Origin: DASXRA01 sp036506155
GTDB taxonomy: Bacteria > Actinomycetota > Actinomycetes > Mycobacteriales > Jatrophihabitantaceae
Direction: 5' to 3'
DNA: 26,883 nt
NCBI GenBank assembly: GCA_036506155.1
Contig: DASXSF010000086.1
Coordinates: 1 to 26,883, forward strand
The notes under the pieces were generated by a model. That model saw nothing but the letters and a program-made list of their open reading frames with translations. It ran no database searches and was not told the DNA's origin. The position numbers were made by a program, and so were the translations under genes. How positions within the stretch are numbered: the stretch's first letter is position 1; every line of letters begins with the position of its first letter. Below are positions 16,420-24,676 of the stretch, in pieces.

Positions 16420-16691
16420 GAGCCAGTCGGCGTGTGGCGTCCTGAGAACTCGAACCGGCCATGACCACAACGAGGGTCAATGGGTGCGGGACGGTGACGG
16501 GTGTCGGATGGCTCGGCGGGGTCGGGGAGGGATGGGCGGTGTTCCGCTGCTGGGATGCGCTGCGTGGGTGGACTCGTTGCCGGGGTGGGTGGGGGCTGCA
16601 CCCGCCGGCGTGGTGAGGACGGTGGCGCAGTAGGCGGTACACAGCCCGCGCGGGTCCGGCGACGACGACTCGCTAGCGGTGGTGCTGATGG

Positions 16692-16838
16692 GTGCTGCCG
16701 CTGCTGCGCGTAGTGGTCGGACTAGACGCCAAGACGGCGGCGCAGGTGCTCGGCAAGCGGCCCGGCGCCGTCCGTACGGCCGCGTATCGAGGCCTGACCC
16801 ACCTAGCAGAACGCCTCGACAACAAGCACCGCCGTCGC
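16692..16838 (+). pseudogene. remnant of an ECF sigma factor (region 4)
   Basis: The stretch LLRVVVGLDAKTAAQVLGKRPGAVRTAAYRGLTHLAERL is sigma-70 region 4, including the DNA-binding helix-turn-helix. No region 2, and no start with a ribosome binding site, can be found in the ~270 bp upstream in any frame. The frame runs on without a stop into the DUF2182 gene, but that gene has its own start. The sigma gene has therefore lost its promoter-melting region and cannot work. Confidence 0.7.
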
Positions 16839-17000
16839 GTCAGCCTTCCCCGATCTAGGCGGGCTTTGGGCGAGCAGGCAGGCTGGGCCCGGATTGCCGA
16901 TTCACCGGTCAGCCTTGCCTACTTCCGTCGGATTCCCTGGTGCCGTACAAAGACCCCGGCACCTACGCGCGATGCTGTCGGGAGATCGGGAGATCGATCA

Positions 17001-17756
17001 GTGACCCTGAACGTCGAGGGGCGCACCAACGCCGACGTGCGGGATCCGGCGCCGCTGTTGTGGGGCGCGGCGGCGGCCTGCTGGACAGCGACGCTGATGC
17101 TCAGCGCATTCGGTGACGGTCATGATCACGCGGCGCGGCACGGCTCGCTGCCGGGGGCCGCTCAGGTCGGCGGGTTTCTGCTGACCTGGACGGTGATGGT
17201 GGGCGCGATGATGTTGCCCACGACGGTGCCGATGAGCCGGATGATCGTCGTGGCCAGCGCGCGGGCGCCGCATCCGGGTCGCACGCGGGCGGTGTTCGCG
17301 GTGTCGTACCTGGTGGTGTGGTGGCTTGGCTTCGGGTTGGTGGGGCTGGGCGCCGATCTCGGCAGGCGCGCTGCCGTACAGCGTTGGGTGTGGCTCGACG
17401 GCGATTCGCGGCTGATGCTCGGCGCCATGGTGGCGGGGGTGGGGGCGTTCCAGTTCTCGCGCTTGAAGGATCGGTGCCTGACCGCGTGCCGGGACCCGAA
17501 AAGCATCCCGTGGCACCGCGGCCCTCGGGGCGCCGGTATGTGGCGGGCCGGCCGGCATCACGCCCTGAACTGCCTCGGATGCTGCTGGGCGTTGATGTTG
17601 GTGATGTTCGCGGCGGGTGTGACGAACTTGGTCGTGATGCTGCTGCTGACCGCGGTAATGGCGGCCGAGACGACGACCCGCTGGGGCAAGCGGCTGGTCA
17701 CGCCGGTGGGTGCGGCGCTGTTGGTGGCCGCCGTGGCGGTTGTCCTTTCGGCGTAA
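17001..17756 (+). CDS. DUF2182 polytopic membrane protein, putative metal-binding
   Basis: 251 aa from GTG 17001, with GGGAG 8 nt upstream. The same frame is open back to 16692 through the sigma remnant, but that part is not homologous. DUF2182 hallmarks are MMLPTTVPM (70-78), the QFSRLKDRCLTAC segment (151-163) and HHALNCLGCCWALMLVMFAAG (187-206), with possible metal ligands Cys159, Cys163, His187, Cys191, Cys194 and Cys195. There are about six membrane segments. Members are described as predicted metal-binding integral membrane proteins. Placement directly before CopCD, the His-rich protein and YcnI supports a copper role. Confidence 0.88.
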   Translation: MTLNVEGRTNADVRDPAPLLWGAAAACWTATLMLSAFGDGHDHAARHGSLPGAAQVGGFLLTWTVMVGAMMLPTTVPMSRMIVVASARAPHPGRTRAVFAVSYLVVWWLGFGLVGLGADLGRRAAVQRWVWLDGDSRLMLGAMVAGVGAFQFSRLKDRCLTACRDPKSIPWHRGPRGAGMWRAGRHHALNCLGCCWALMLVMFAAGVTNLVVMLLLTAVMAAETTTRWGKRLVTPVGAALLVAAVAVVLSA

Positions 17757-17805
17757 GGGCTTTTGCCCCGCTGCGTTTTCCAGGGGCGTACCGGGCCGTT
17801 GGGGG

Positions 17806-17823
17806 CATGACAGATCTGTCATG
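17806..17823. promoter_or_regulatory. 18-bp perfect palindrome upstream of the CopCD gene
   Basis: CATGACAGATCTGTCATG is identical to its reverse complement over all 18 bp. It lies in the 157-bp gap between the DUF2182 and CopCD genes, 90 bp before the chosen CopCD start, as expected for the operator of a dimeric regulator. It does not match the CopY cop box (ACA-N2-TGT) or GC-rich CsoR sites. Confidence 0.5.
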
Positions 17824-17913
17824 TAGCGCCTGACCGGGTTGGTGTGGTCTTACCGTGTGGCGGGGGATCTGTGACCGTCGGTGATTACGCGGTCGTGTCG
17901 GGGGATGGTCGGT

Positions 17914-19740
17914 ATGACCACTGCGTGGACGTCCGCTCGGTCGTCCTCGTGTGCCGTCCGCGCCCGGCGGATCAAGCGGTTGGGTTTGGCGTTGGCGGTC
18001 TTCGCGGTAGCGCTGCCGTTGGCGTTAACGGCGCGGGCTGATGCGCATGCGGTGTTGGAGTCCAGTTCCCCGGCCGCGGGTGAGGTGGTTCCAGCGGGGC
18101 GGGCGACCTCGGTCGTCGAGTTGCGCTTCGACGAGCCGGTTGAGGTGAGCCTGGGCTCGATGCGGGTGTTGGCTGCGACTGGGCGCCGGGTGGATCTCGG
18201 TCGGGTGTACCACGCGGGCGGTGCGGCGTCCCGGGCGGCGGTCGGTCTGCGGTCCGGCCTGCCTGAGGGCAGCTACCTGGTGTTGTGGCGTGTGGTGTCG
18301 GCGGACTCGCATCCGGTGGCCGGGTCGTTCACGTTCTCGCTCGGACATGTCGGTCCGGTAGCGACCGGCGCGGCCGACTCGTCGGGGCGGGGGGTGCCGG
18401 TGGCCTTGGGCGTGGATCGCTTCGTCGGCTACGCCGGGCTGGTAATGCTGCTGGGTGGGGTGGTGTTCCTGCTGGTGTGCTGGCCGGCCGGGTGGGCCGT
18501 GACCAGGGCCCGGGTGGTGCTGTGGTTCGGGCTGGGCGCCGCAGCGGCGTCGACGTTGGCCGGGCTGGTGCTGCAGGGCGCGGCCGATGTCGGCTCGGGC
18601 TTGTCGGGGCTGACGGACCTGGCGCCGGTGCGGGCGCTGCTGTCCACCCGATTCGGGCACGCGCACCTCATCCGGTTGGCTCTGCTGGCGGCGATTGCGG
18701 TCACGTTGTGGGCCCTGCGCGCGAGGCGGCCAGGGCGGCTGCCGGCTGGGCTGCTGCTCGCGGGGTTGGCCGGCGTTGTCTGCACTGTGGCGGTCGAGGG
18801 CCACGCCGCCACAGGGGTGTGGCCGACGGCTCGCGTGCCGCTGGACGTCGCTCACGTCGCAGCCGCATGCGTCTGGCTGGGTGGACTGGCGATGCTGTCG
18901 ATGGCCGCACTGCCGGCGGCCAGACGTTCGATCACGCCGGCACCTATGGCGGCCGTCGAGGCACGGGTGGCCGTAAGCGTCGGCGCGCCCGGCGCGGTCG
19001 GCACGCCCGAGCTCGGCAAGCTCGCCTCGAGTCGAGCTGCTGAGAACCCGGGGTGGGCAGTCAAGGTGGCGGTGCAGCGGTTCTCGGCGCTGGCGCTGAG
19101 CTGTGTGCTCGCGCTGGTGGCCTCTGGGCTGCTGGCGGCGTGGCGGCAGGTCGGTGAGCTCGATGCGATCACGTCGACGCACTATGGGCAGTTGCTGCTG
19201 GTCAAGGCAGGCCTGCTGGGCGTGGTCTTGTGCTTTGCGGCGATCTCGCGACGGCAGGTCCGCGCCGGCACGACCCGGTCCTTCGACGCGGCCGGGCTGT
19301 CGGCACGGTGGTCGGTGCTGGCCCGCTCGGTGCGGGCGGAGGCTGCGCTGGCGGCGGTCGTGCTGGCGGTGACGGCGGTCCTGGTGGCGACGACACCAGC
19401 GCGGGCGGCGTATCGGCCGACCCAGCTGCACACGGTCGCGGCCGGGCCGCTGACCGTGCAGCTCACCGCGGTGCCGTCGGCGGCCCGAAGTCTCGACATG
19501 CACGTGTATGTATTCGGCCGCGACGGGCTGCTCGCCGACGTGCGGGAGGTACGCGCTGGAGCGGAGCTGCCCAGACAGCACCTGGGCCCGGTCAGCGTCC
19601 CCTTGCTCCATGCGGGCAGCGGGCACTTCCTTGCCGAACGGGTCCTGCTGCCACATTCCGGGACCTGGACGCTGCACCTGACGGTGCGCGCCAGCGAATT
19701 CGACTCCTATTCGGCGGACATCCAGGTGAGGGTGCGTTAG
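17914..19740 (+). CDS. CopC-CopD fusion copper protein with C-terminal beta domain
   Basis: 608 aa from ATG 17914, preceded by GGGGATGG. Starts at 17881 (GTG) and 17905 (ATG) are in frame but worse placed. A signal peptide ends at TARADA. The CopC domain follows, with its N-terminal copper ligand His45 (HAVLESSSPAAGEV) and the conserved SADSHPVAGSFTFSLG (Asp131, His133). The CopD membrane domain runs from about residue 170 to 500, with helix motifs RFVGYAGLVMLLGG, RFGHAHLIRL, DVAHVAAACVWLGGLAM and HYGQLLLVKAGLLGVVL. Beyond it about 105 residues form an extracytoplasmic beta domain like the YtkA/FixH-type tails of actinobacterial copper proteins. Likely role: periplasm-side copper binding and import. 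Confidence 0.92.
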   Translation: MTTAWTSARSSSCAVRARRIKRLGLALAVFAVALPLALTARADAHAVLESSSPAAGEVVPAGRATSVVELRFDEPVEVSLGSMRVLAATGRRVDLGRVYHAGGAASRAAVGLRSGLPEGSYLVLWRVVSADSHPVAGSFTFSLGHVGPVATGAADSSGRGVPVALGVDRFVGYAGLVMLLGGVVFLLVCWPAGWAVTRARVVLWFGLGAAAASTLAGLVLQGAADVGSGLSGLTDLAPVRALLSTRFGHAHLIRLALLAAIAVTLWALRARRPGRLPAGLLLAGLAGVVCTVAVEGHAATGVWPTARVPLDVAHVAAACVWLGGLAMLSMAALPAARRSITPAPMAAVEARVAVSVGAPGAVGTPELGKLASSRAAENPGWAVKVAVQRFSALALSCVLALVASGLLAAWRQVGELDAITSTHYGQLLLVKAGLLGVVLCFAAISRRQVRAGTTRSFDAAGLSARWSVLARSVRAEAALAAVVLAVTAVLVATTPARAAYRPTQLHTVAAGPLTVQLTAVPSAARSLDMHVYVFGRDGLLADVREVRAGAELPRQHLGPVSVPLLHAGSGHFLAERVLLPHSGTWTLHLTVRASEFDSYSADIQVRVR

Positions 19741-19751
19741 GGGGGCCTGTC

Positions 19752-20594
19752 ATGAGCCATTTGCGTGCACGATCGGTCATGGCGGCCGTCGCCGTGGCTG
19801 TGGTGCTGTTCGCGCTGGCAGCTCCAGTCGCCGGCGCGCATCCGCTCGGTGGCAACAACTCCGACGCCGCCCACTACCTGACACGCATCGAGGCGGTGAG
19901 CCCGGGGGTGCCCGGACTGACCGCCGCGGTGAGCCCGCGCGGGGAGTGGATCGAGGTCACGAACACCACCGGCCGCACGCTGATCGTCCTCGGTTACGCC
20001 CACGAGCCCTACCTGCGGGTCACGCCCGCCGGCGTCGCGCAGAACGGCGTGTCGCCGACCGTGGTGCTCAACCAGAACCTGTTCGCCGACATCAGCCAGG
20101 CGCTCCTCAGCGCGCCGCAGCCGCCGCAGTGGCAAGCGGTCTCCACAGCGAACCACGTGCGCTGGCACGACCACCGCATCCACTGGATGGGCGCCGCCCG
20201 CCCGCCCGGGGTGCAGGCCCACCCCGGAACGGGGCAGCTCATCGGCCGCTGGACCGTGCACATGACCCTCGACGCGCAGCCCGTCGACATCACCGGCACG
20301 CTGAGCTGGCTGCCCAAGAAGAGCGGCATCGACAAGAGCCTGCTGTTTCTCGTTGGCGACGCGCTGCTGCTCGGCGCCGCCGTGGCCGGGTTCGCCATCT
20401 ACGGGCGCCGCCGCCGCATCAGGGCCGCCGCACAGCAGCCACCGCCCACGCCAGAGCCTGATCCGCGGCCGGGCGAGGTCGACCCGCTCGACGACCTGGA
20501 ATTGAGCGCGCTGGCTGCCCGGCGCCAAGACCCAAGCCCCAGCAACAACGGCGGCGACAGGTCCACGGGGGCCATTCACCCGCCTCGGATGTGA
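19752..20594 (+). CDS. His-rich secreted, C-terminally anchored protein of the copper locus
   Basis: 280 aa, starting 11 bp after CopCD with GGGGG upstream, so co-transcribed. The signal peptide ends at APVAGAHP, leaving a near-N-terminal His30. The exported domain contains a dense cluster NHVRWHDHRIHWMG (134-147), with His135, 139, 141 and 144, a plausible metal site. A single membrane helix lies at about 196-217, then an Arg-rich stop-transfer and an acidic/proline cytoplasmic tail of ~60 residues. Proteins of this layout recur next to YcnI and CopCD in Actinomycetota. A metallochaperone or copper-donor role is inferred; there is no characterised relative I can name. Confidence 0.75.
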   Translation: MSHLRARSVMAAVAVAVVLFALAAPVAGAHPLGGNNSDAAHYLTRIEAVSPGVPGLTAAVSPRGEWIEVTNTTGRTLIVLGYAHEPYLRVTPAGVAQNGVSPTVVLNQNLFADISQALLSAPQPPQWQAVSTANHVRWHDHRIHWMGAARPPGVQAHPGTGQLIGRWTVHMTLDAQPVDITGTLSWLPKKSGIDKSLLFLVGDALLLGAAVAGFAIYGRRRRIRAAAQQPPPTPEPDPRPGEVDPLDDLELSALAARRQDPSPSNNGGDRSTGAIHPPRM

Positions 20595-20604
20595 CCCAGG
20601 TCAC
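20591..20604. promoter_or_regulatory. inverted repeat GTGACC-CA-GGTCAC
   Basis: A 6-bp perfect inverted repeat with a 2-nt centre overlaps the stop of the His-rich gene, 97 bp before the YcnI start. It could be an internal operator or chance. Confidence 0.2.
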
Positions 20605-20700
20605 AGCTGTGCCGAATCGGGAACCGCCAGCCCGAGCGGGCGGACTGTTCAGGGCGACGGCGTCGACGCAGACGCCCCCGATCTGAGGTGAGCGAGACGG

Positions 20701-21451
20701 ATGAGCAGGTTCCGGCGGCTGGGCAGGATCGGCGCCCTCGTAGCGGGGCTCGCGATCGCCGGCATGTGGGCTGCGGCCGCAGCCTGGGCGCACGTCACCG
20801 TCACCGCACCCGGCGTGGTCGCCGGCGACAGCGACGCGACGATCGTGTTCCGGGTGCCGACCGAGAGCGACACGGCCAGCACCATCGGGCTGAAACTGCA
20901 ACTCCCGACGGATACCCCGATCGCCGGGGTGCTGGTCGCACCACAGCAAGGCTGGACCGCGACCATCACCCAGTCCAAGCTGGCCAAGCCGATCCAGACC
21001 GACGACGGCGCGATCACCGAAATCGTGTCCGAGATCGACTGGAGAGCCGACGCCGGAGCGGGCATCAAACCCGGGTTCTTCGGCGAGTTCACCATTATCG
21101 GCGGCAAGCTGCCCGATGGCGTCACCACCCTGACCTTCAAAGCCATCCAGTCCTACAGCGACGGCAAACAAGTCGCCTGGATCGAACAACCCGCCCAAGG
21201 CAGCACCGCAGAACCCGACCACCCCGCACCCGTGCTGCACCTGCCCGCCGCCAGCGGCAGCGCGTCCAGCCCGGCAACCGGCTCGACGCCGACCGTGTCC
21301 GGGGCACCCGCTGCCAGCTCGAACAAGGACGCCAGCAAAGCCGCCGCGACCACCGGCATCGTCCTGGGCGGCCATCGGCGTCGCGCTCGGTGCCGCCGCC
21401 TTGGTGCTCACACTGCGCCGCAGACGGCCCGCCGGCCACGACGCGACCTGA
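20701..21451 (+). CDS. ycnI: YcnI-like copper-binding protein (DUF1775) with an apparent 3' frameshift
   Basis: ATG 20701. The signal peptide ends at AAWA, exposing His31 (HVTVTAPG), the family's N-terminal copper ligand. The conserved Trp114 (EIDWRAD) and KPGFFGEF motif follow, so the mono-histidine copper site looks intact. After an Ala/Ser/Thr linker the frame should enter a membrane anchor. As written it turns into Arg-rich sequence at about nt 21370 and continues to 21750 over the opposite gene. One base over (from 21371) the expected anchor AIGVALGAAALVLTLRRRRPAGHDAT appears, with a stop at 21449-21451. One extra G near 21366-21371 explains this. The end given assumes the corrected frame. 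Confidence 0.82.
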
Positions 21452-21481
21452 CCGCCCACCGACGGGTCCGTGCCCGGGCGA

Positions 21482-22429
21482 TCACGGGGCCTGGTTCTGG
21501 AACTGGAATTGGATGCGGACCGAGTCGTCCAGCGGCACCACCAGCGTGGAGTTGCTGGCCGACCATACGTCCGGGACCAGGAACAGGCGGTCGTGACCCT
21601 GGATCAGCAGCCGGAAGTGGCGGTAGCGAAATCGATAGACCTGACCCGGACCGGTCGGCAGCGCGGTCTCCTCGATGCACGCGCGGCCCGGATCGGCGCG
21701 CCGCTGGCAACCGTCGGTCAGGTATAAGCGCTCCTTGGTGTCGAGGATGACGCTCGGAAAGCGATCGAGGTGGCGCGCGTCGTAGCGGGCGATGCCCCGC
21801 CCTGACCACTGGGCGACCGTCGCGGTCGCCCAGAAGATGCTCGCGATGATCACAACGCCGATCAGCACCGAGATGGCCCGGCGCAGCGTCGCGGGACCCG
21901 CAACGTGCGCCGAGGTCAGCGTCACCAGGTACGAGGCGTATCCGATCACGGCGGCGCCGGCCCCGATGATCAGCGGAGTCGCCAGGTTGTAGAGCGACCA
22001 GTCGCGGACGTACGGGTAGGCGAAGAGCAGCACGACGCCGGCCCCGAGCAGCCCCACGCCGAAGGCGACGGCACGCCGGGCAGACCCGCGCAGCTTTGCA
22101 AGATCGGACACGGCGTCAGGTCGGGAGCCGGACGCTGCGGTCCCGATTCGGCCGCGGATCGTGGTGTGCAGCGCCAGCCCGCCAACTCCTACGAGCGTGA
22201 GGACGAGGAGCGGGACGAGCAACGGCTGCGGGCTGCGCATCACGTAGTCCCGAGTGCTGAGCCCGATCGTGTCCACGTCCACACCGAAGTACTGGTACTG
22301 CGCCCGGGAGGACACGTAGCCGAAGTAGAAAAGCACAGCGGACAGCACCGTGATCGGCGCGACGATCGTCGCCCCGAAGCTGACCCACCGCTCGACCTGG
22401 CTGCGTTGCGGGAGTCGCTCCCCGGCCAC
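21482..22429 (-). CDS. polytopic membrane protein with exported C-terminal domain
   Basis: 315 aa from a GTG at 22429, only 5 bp after the upstream lipoprotein stop, so the two are probably one transcript. About five hydrophobic segments are seen: residues 18-39, 69-90, 120-138, 150-170 and 186-206. A distinctive loop, SSRAQYQYFGVDVDTIGLSTRDYVMRSPQPL, lies at 40-70. The last ~110 residues form a soluble, probably external, domain (TDGCQRRADPGRACIEE has two cysteines). The 'YFGVDxxxxGLSTxDYxxRS' loop recurs in uncharacterised actinobacterial membrane proteins. The function is unknown. Confidence 0.75.
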   Translation of the reverse strand: MAGERLPQRSQVERWVSFGATIVAPITVLSAVLFYFGYVSSRAQYQYFGVDVDTIGLSTRDYVMRSPQPLLVPLLVLTLVGVGGLALHTTIRGRIGTAASGSRPDAVSDLAKLRGSARRAVAFGVGLLGAGVVLLFAYPYVRDWSLYNLATPLIIGAGAAVIGYASYLVTLTSAHVAGPATLRRAISVLIGVVIIASIFWATATVAQWSGRGIARYDARHLDRFPSVILDTKERLYLTDGCQRRADPGRACIEETALPTGPGQVYRFRYRHFRLLIQGHDRLFLVPDVWSASNSTLVVPLDDSVRIQFQFQNQAP

Positions 22430-22434
22430 CGAAC

Positions 22435-23067
22435 TCAGCCCGACCCGCCGGCGCTTGACGAGACAACCCCGGGCTGTGCCGTGAACGAGATCTGGCTGCC
22501 ACCGGCTTGGGTGATCGCGTCACACGACGCCTGCTGCTGGCAGTGCACGGTGCCCGCGAGGTCGAGGGTGACCGTCTGCTCGGAATCGACGACCTGGGTG
22601 ACCGTGACGAGACACCCTGCTACGGACCCGGCCGTCCAGGTCCACGAAGACTGGCAGGCGGACTCGCTCGGTACGCCGCACGCCGCAGGATCGCCGCCGA
22701 ATTCGAATACGCCGTCCGGGTCGAGGTGGAACCCGGCCACCGAAATCGTCACGTCCGACGGAAGCGGATCGGGACCGCGGATCAGGTTGACGTCCGCGCA
22801 CTGCACCACGCCGCCGCCGCCGCTGTTCCCGCCGATCGGCAACGACGCGACCGATACCGAGATGCCGCCTCCACCGCCCTGCTGCGGTGACTCGGTTGTG
22901 GACGTCTCGGTCGCCGGCGTCGTGTCAACGGCGACCGTGGTCTGCGTCGCATTGTCCGTCGACGCATGATGATCGCCGCAGCCGACCAGCAGCAACGCAG
23001 TCAGCGCGAGCAAAAGACCGCAACGGCGCACGAGCAACCACCCCCGATCGTGCCGCTTCGGGGCCAT
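22435..23067 (-). CDS. putative lipoprotein
   Basis: 210 aa. The N-terminus has a basic start, a hydrophobic stretch and lipobox LLVGC with Cys30 as the lipidation site. A Thr/Ser/Gly-rich linker (about 32-85) follows. The C-terminal domain of ~110 residues has several cysteines likely forming disulfides (VVQCADVNL, AACGVPSESACQSSW, AGCLVTVTQV, VHCQQQASCD). I do not recognise the fold. It is divergent from the sensor kinase gene across 111 bp and paired with the membrane protein downstream, so it may be an accessory or target of that signalling system. Confidence 0.75.
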   Translation of the reverse strand: MAPKRHDRGWLLVRRCGLLLALTALLLVGCGDHHASTDNATQTTVAVDTTPATETSTTESPQQGGGGGISVSVASLPIGGNSGGGGVVQCADVNLIRGPDPLPSDVTISVAGFHLDPDGVFEFGGDPAACGVPSESACQSSWTWTAGSVAGCLVTVTQVVDSEQTVTLDLAGTVHCQQQASCDAITQAGGSQISFTAQPGVVSSSAGGSG

Positions 23068-23178
23068 CGATGTTTCGGAGGCGGCGTGCCCGCCGGGAGA
23101 TACAGTTCGCTGGGTCGGAGGTGTGAGCCGAGTCGAGGTGCGCCCGGCGCATATCGTCGCGCCGTACCCTGCGGGACC

Positions 23179-24600
23179 ATGCGGAAGCTGCTGGGACGGC
23201 TGTCGGTGCGGCGGTGGTCGCTACGCGCGCGGCTGCTGGCGGCCGTCGTGGGGCTGGTCGCCGTGGCGCTGGCGACCACCGGAACGGTCGGCGTCACGCT
23301 GTTGCGCAGCTACCTGATGCATCAGGTGGACCAGCAGCTCGCGGTCGGGGCCCGGGTGCTCGACCGCGCGACGCCGCTGCCGGAGCCGCCGCCGACCAGG
23401 GTTGCGACTCAGCTACCGACGCCGTACTGGTTCACCGAGATCGGAACTGGCGGTGCCGTCCTCCACCAGCGGGGCGGGCCGGGCGCGCCGGGCGTCGCGG
23501 GACCGGATCTGTCTGGAGTAACCGCCGCGAAGGTGTCGGCTGAGGGGGGCAAGGCGTTCACCGTTCCGTCGAACCAGGGCGGCTCCGGGTACCGGGTGCG
23601 CGCCGCCGTGAGACCGGACGGCACCATCAGCACGATCGCCTTGTCGCTGCAGTCGGCGGATGCGACGGTCCACCAGTTGACGATGATCACTTTGGCGGTC
23701 GCGCTCGGCGTGCTGGCCGTGCTGCTCGTCCTGGCGACGATCGCCGTGCGCGTCGGGTTGCGTCCGCTCGACGTAGTTGAGCACACCGCCGAGGACATCG
23801 CCGCCGGCGACCTGTCGCGGCGGGTACCCGAGGGCTCGCCGAGGACGGAGATCGGCCGGCTGTCCCGCACGTTCAACGGCATGCTCGCGCAGATCGAGTC
23901 GGCGTTCGCGGCGCGTGCGCACAGCGAGGCCACGCTGCGCCAGTTCGTTGCCGACGCAAGTCACGAGTTGCGCACCCCGCTGACCACCGTCCGCGGCTAC
24001 GCCGAGCTGGCCCGGAAGGGCGCGCTGCCCGACCCGCCGGCGCAGCGCCACGCCATGCGGCGCATCGAAGCGGAGGCCACTCGGATGGGCGGGCTGGTCG
24101 ACGATCTGCTGCTGTTGGCGCATCTCGATCAGCGGCGCCCGCTCCACGTCGAGACGGCCGACGTGGGCGTGCTGACGGCAGACGCCGTGGCCGACGCCCG
24201 CGTTCGCGATCCGGACCGTCCGATCGACCACACCGGGCCTGCGGAGCCGGTGTTCGTACGGGTCGACGCCGACCGGCTCCGGCAGGTGCTCGCCAACCTG
24301 GTCGGCAATGCACTCGTGCATACCCCGAGCGGCACACCGGTGCAGGTGACGTTGTCCCGAAACGGGACGCACGCGCAGCTCGTGGTCGCCGACAAGGGTC
24401 CCGGGCTACCTCCCGAGCAAGTCGCCCGGCTGTTCGAGCGGTTCTACCGCGCCGACCCGAGCCGGTCCCGCGCGCGGGGCGGTAGCGGGCTGGGCCTTGC
24501 GATCGTCGAGGCAGTCGTGCAGGCGAGCGGCGGCACGGTCAGCTGCACCAGCGCGCCGGGGGCCGGCACGTCCTTCGAGGTACGGTTGCCGATCTCCTGA
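23179..24600 (+). CDS. sensor histidine kinase
   Basis: 473 aa from ATG 23179 (MRKLLGRLSVRRWSLRARLLAAVVG). The frame is open upstream into the divergent lipoprotein gene, which is rejected. TM1 is at about 18-42, followed by an extracytoplasmic sensor region (43-167) with Pro/Gly-rich parts. TM2 is at about 168-192 and a HAMP linker at about 193-245. Phospho-acceptor His262 is in FVADASHELRTPL, the N-box in LANLVGNALVHT (371-382), and the ATP-lid motifs are DKGPGLP (405-411) and GGSGLGLAI (434-442). All catalytic motifs are intact. It pairs with the response regulator 76 bp downstream. Confidence 0.94.
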   Translation: MRKLLGRLSVRRWSLRARLLAAVVGLVAVALATTGTVGVTLLRSYLMHQVDQQLAVGARVLDRATPLPEPPPTRVATQLPTPYWFTEIGTGGAVLHQRGGPGAPGVAGPDLSGVTAAKVSAEGGKAFTVPSNQGGSGYRVRAAVRPDGTISTIALSLQSADATVHQLTMITLAVALGVLAVLLVLATIAVRVGLRPLDVVEHTAEDIAAGDLSRRVPEGSPRTEIGRLSRTFNGMLAQIESAFAARAHSEATLRQFVADASHELRTPLTTVRGYAELARKGALPDPPAQRHAMRRIEAEATRMGGLVDDLLLLAHLDQRRPLHVETADVGVLTADAVADARVRDPDRPIDHTGPAEPVFVRVDADRLRQVLANLVGNALVHTPSGTPVQVTLSRNGTHAQLVVADKGPGLPPEQVARLFERFYRADPSRSRARGGSGLGLAIVEAVVQASGGTVSCTSAPGAGTSFEVRLPIS

Positions 24601-24614
24601 TACATCGCGCGATC

Positions 24615-24654
24615 TCTTAGCCCACATCCAGCTAATTTGCAGCTTCGTTGCAGG
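24615..24654 (+). promoter_or_regulatory. direct repeats with 11-bp period: OmpR/PhoP-class operator
   Basis: In the 76-bp gap before the response regulator, 7-bp units separated by exactly 4 bp read TCTTAGC (24615), ATCCAGC (24626), TTGCAGC (24637) and TTGCAGG (24648). The last two are near-identical. An 11-bp repeat period is the hallmark of OmpR-family operators, and the unit resembles the TCACAGC-N4-TCACAGC site of mycobacterial PhoP. The likely role is autoregulation. Confidence 0.5.
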
Positions 24655-24676
24655 TCAGCACGAAACGCTCGCCCCT

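Noticed and set aside
18025..19677. 550-codon minus-strand frame over CopCD
   Set aside because: Low-complexity Arg/Gln/His sequence, typical antisense shadow of a Leu/Ala-rich membrane protein gene.
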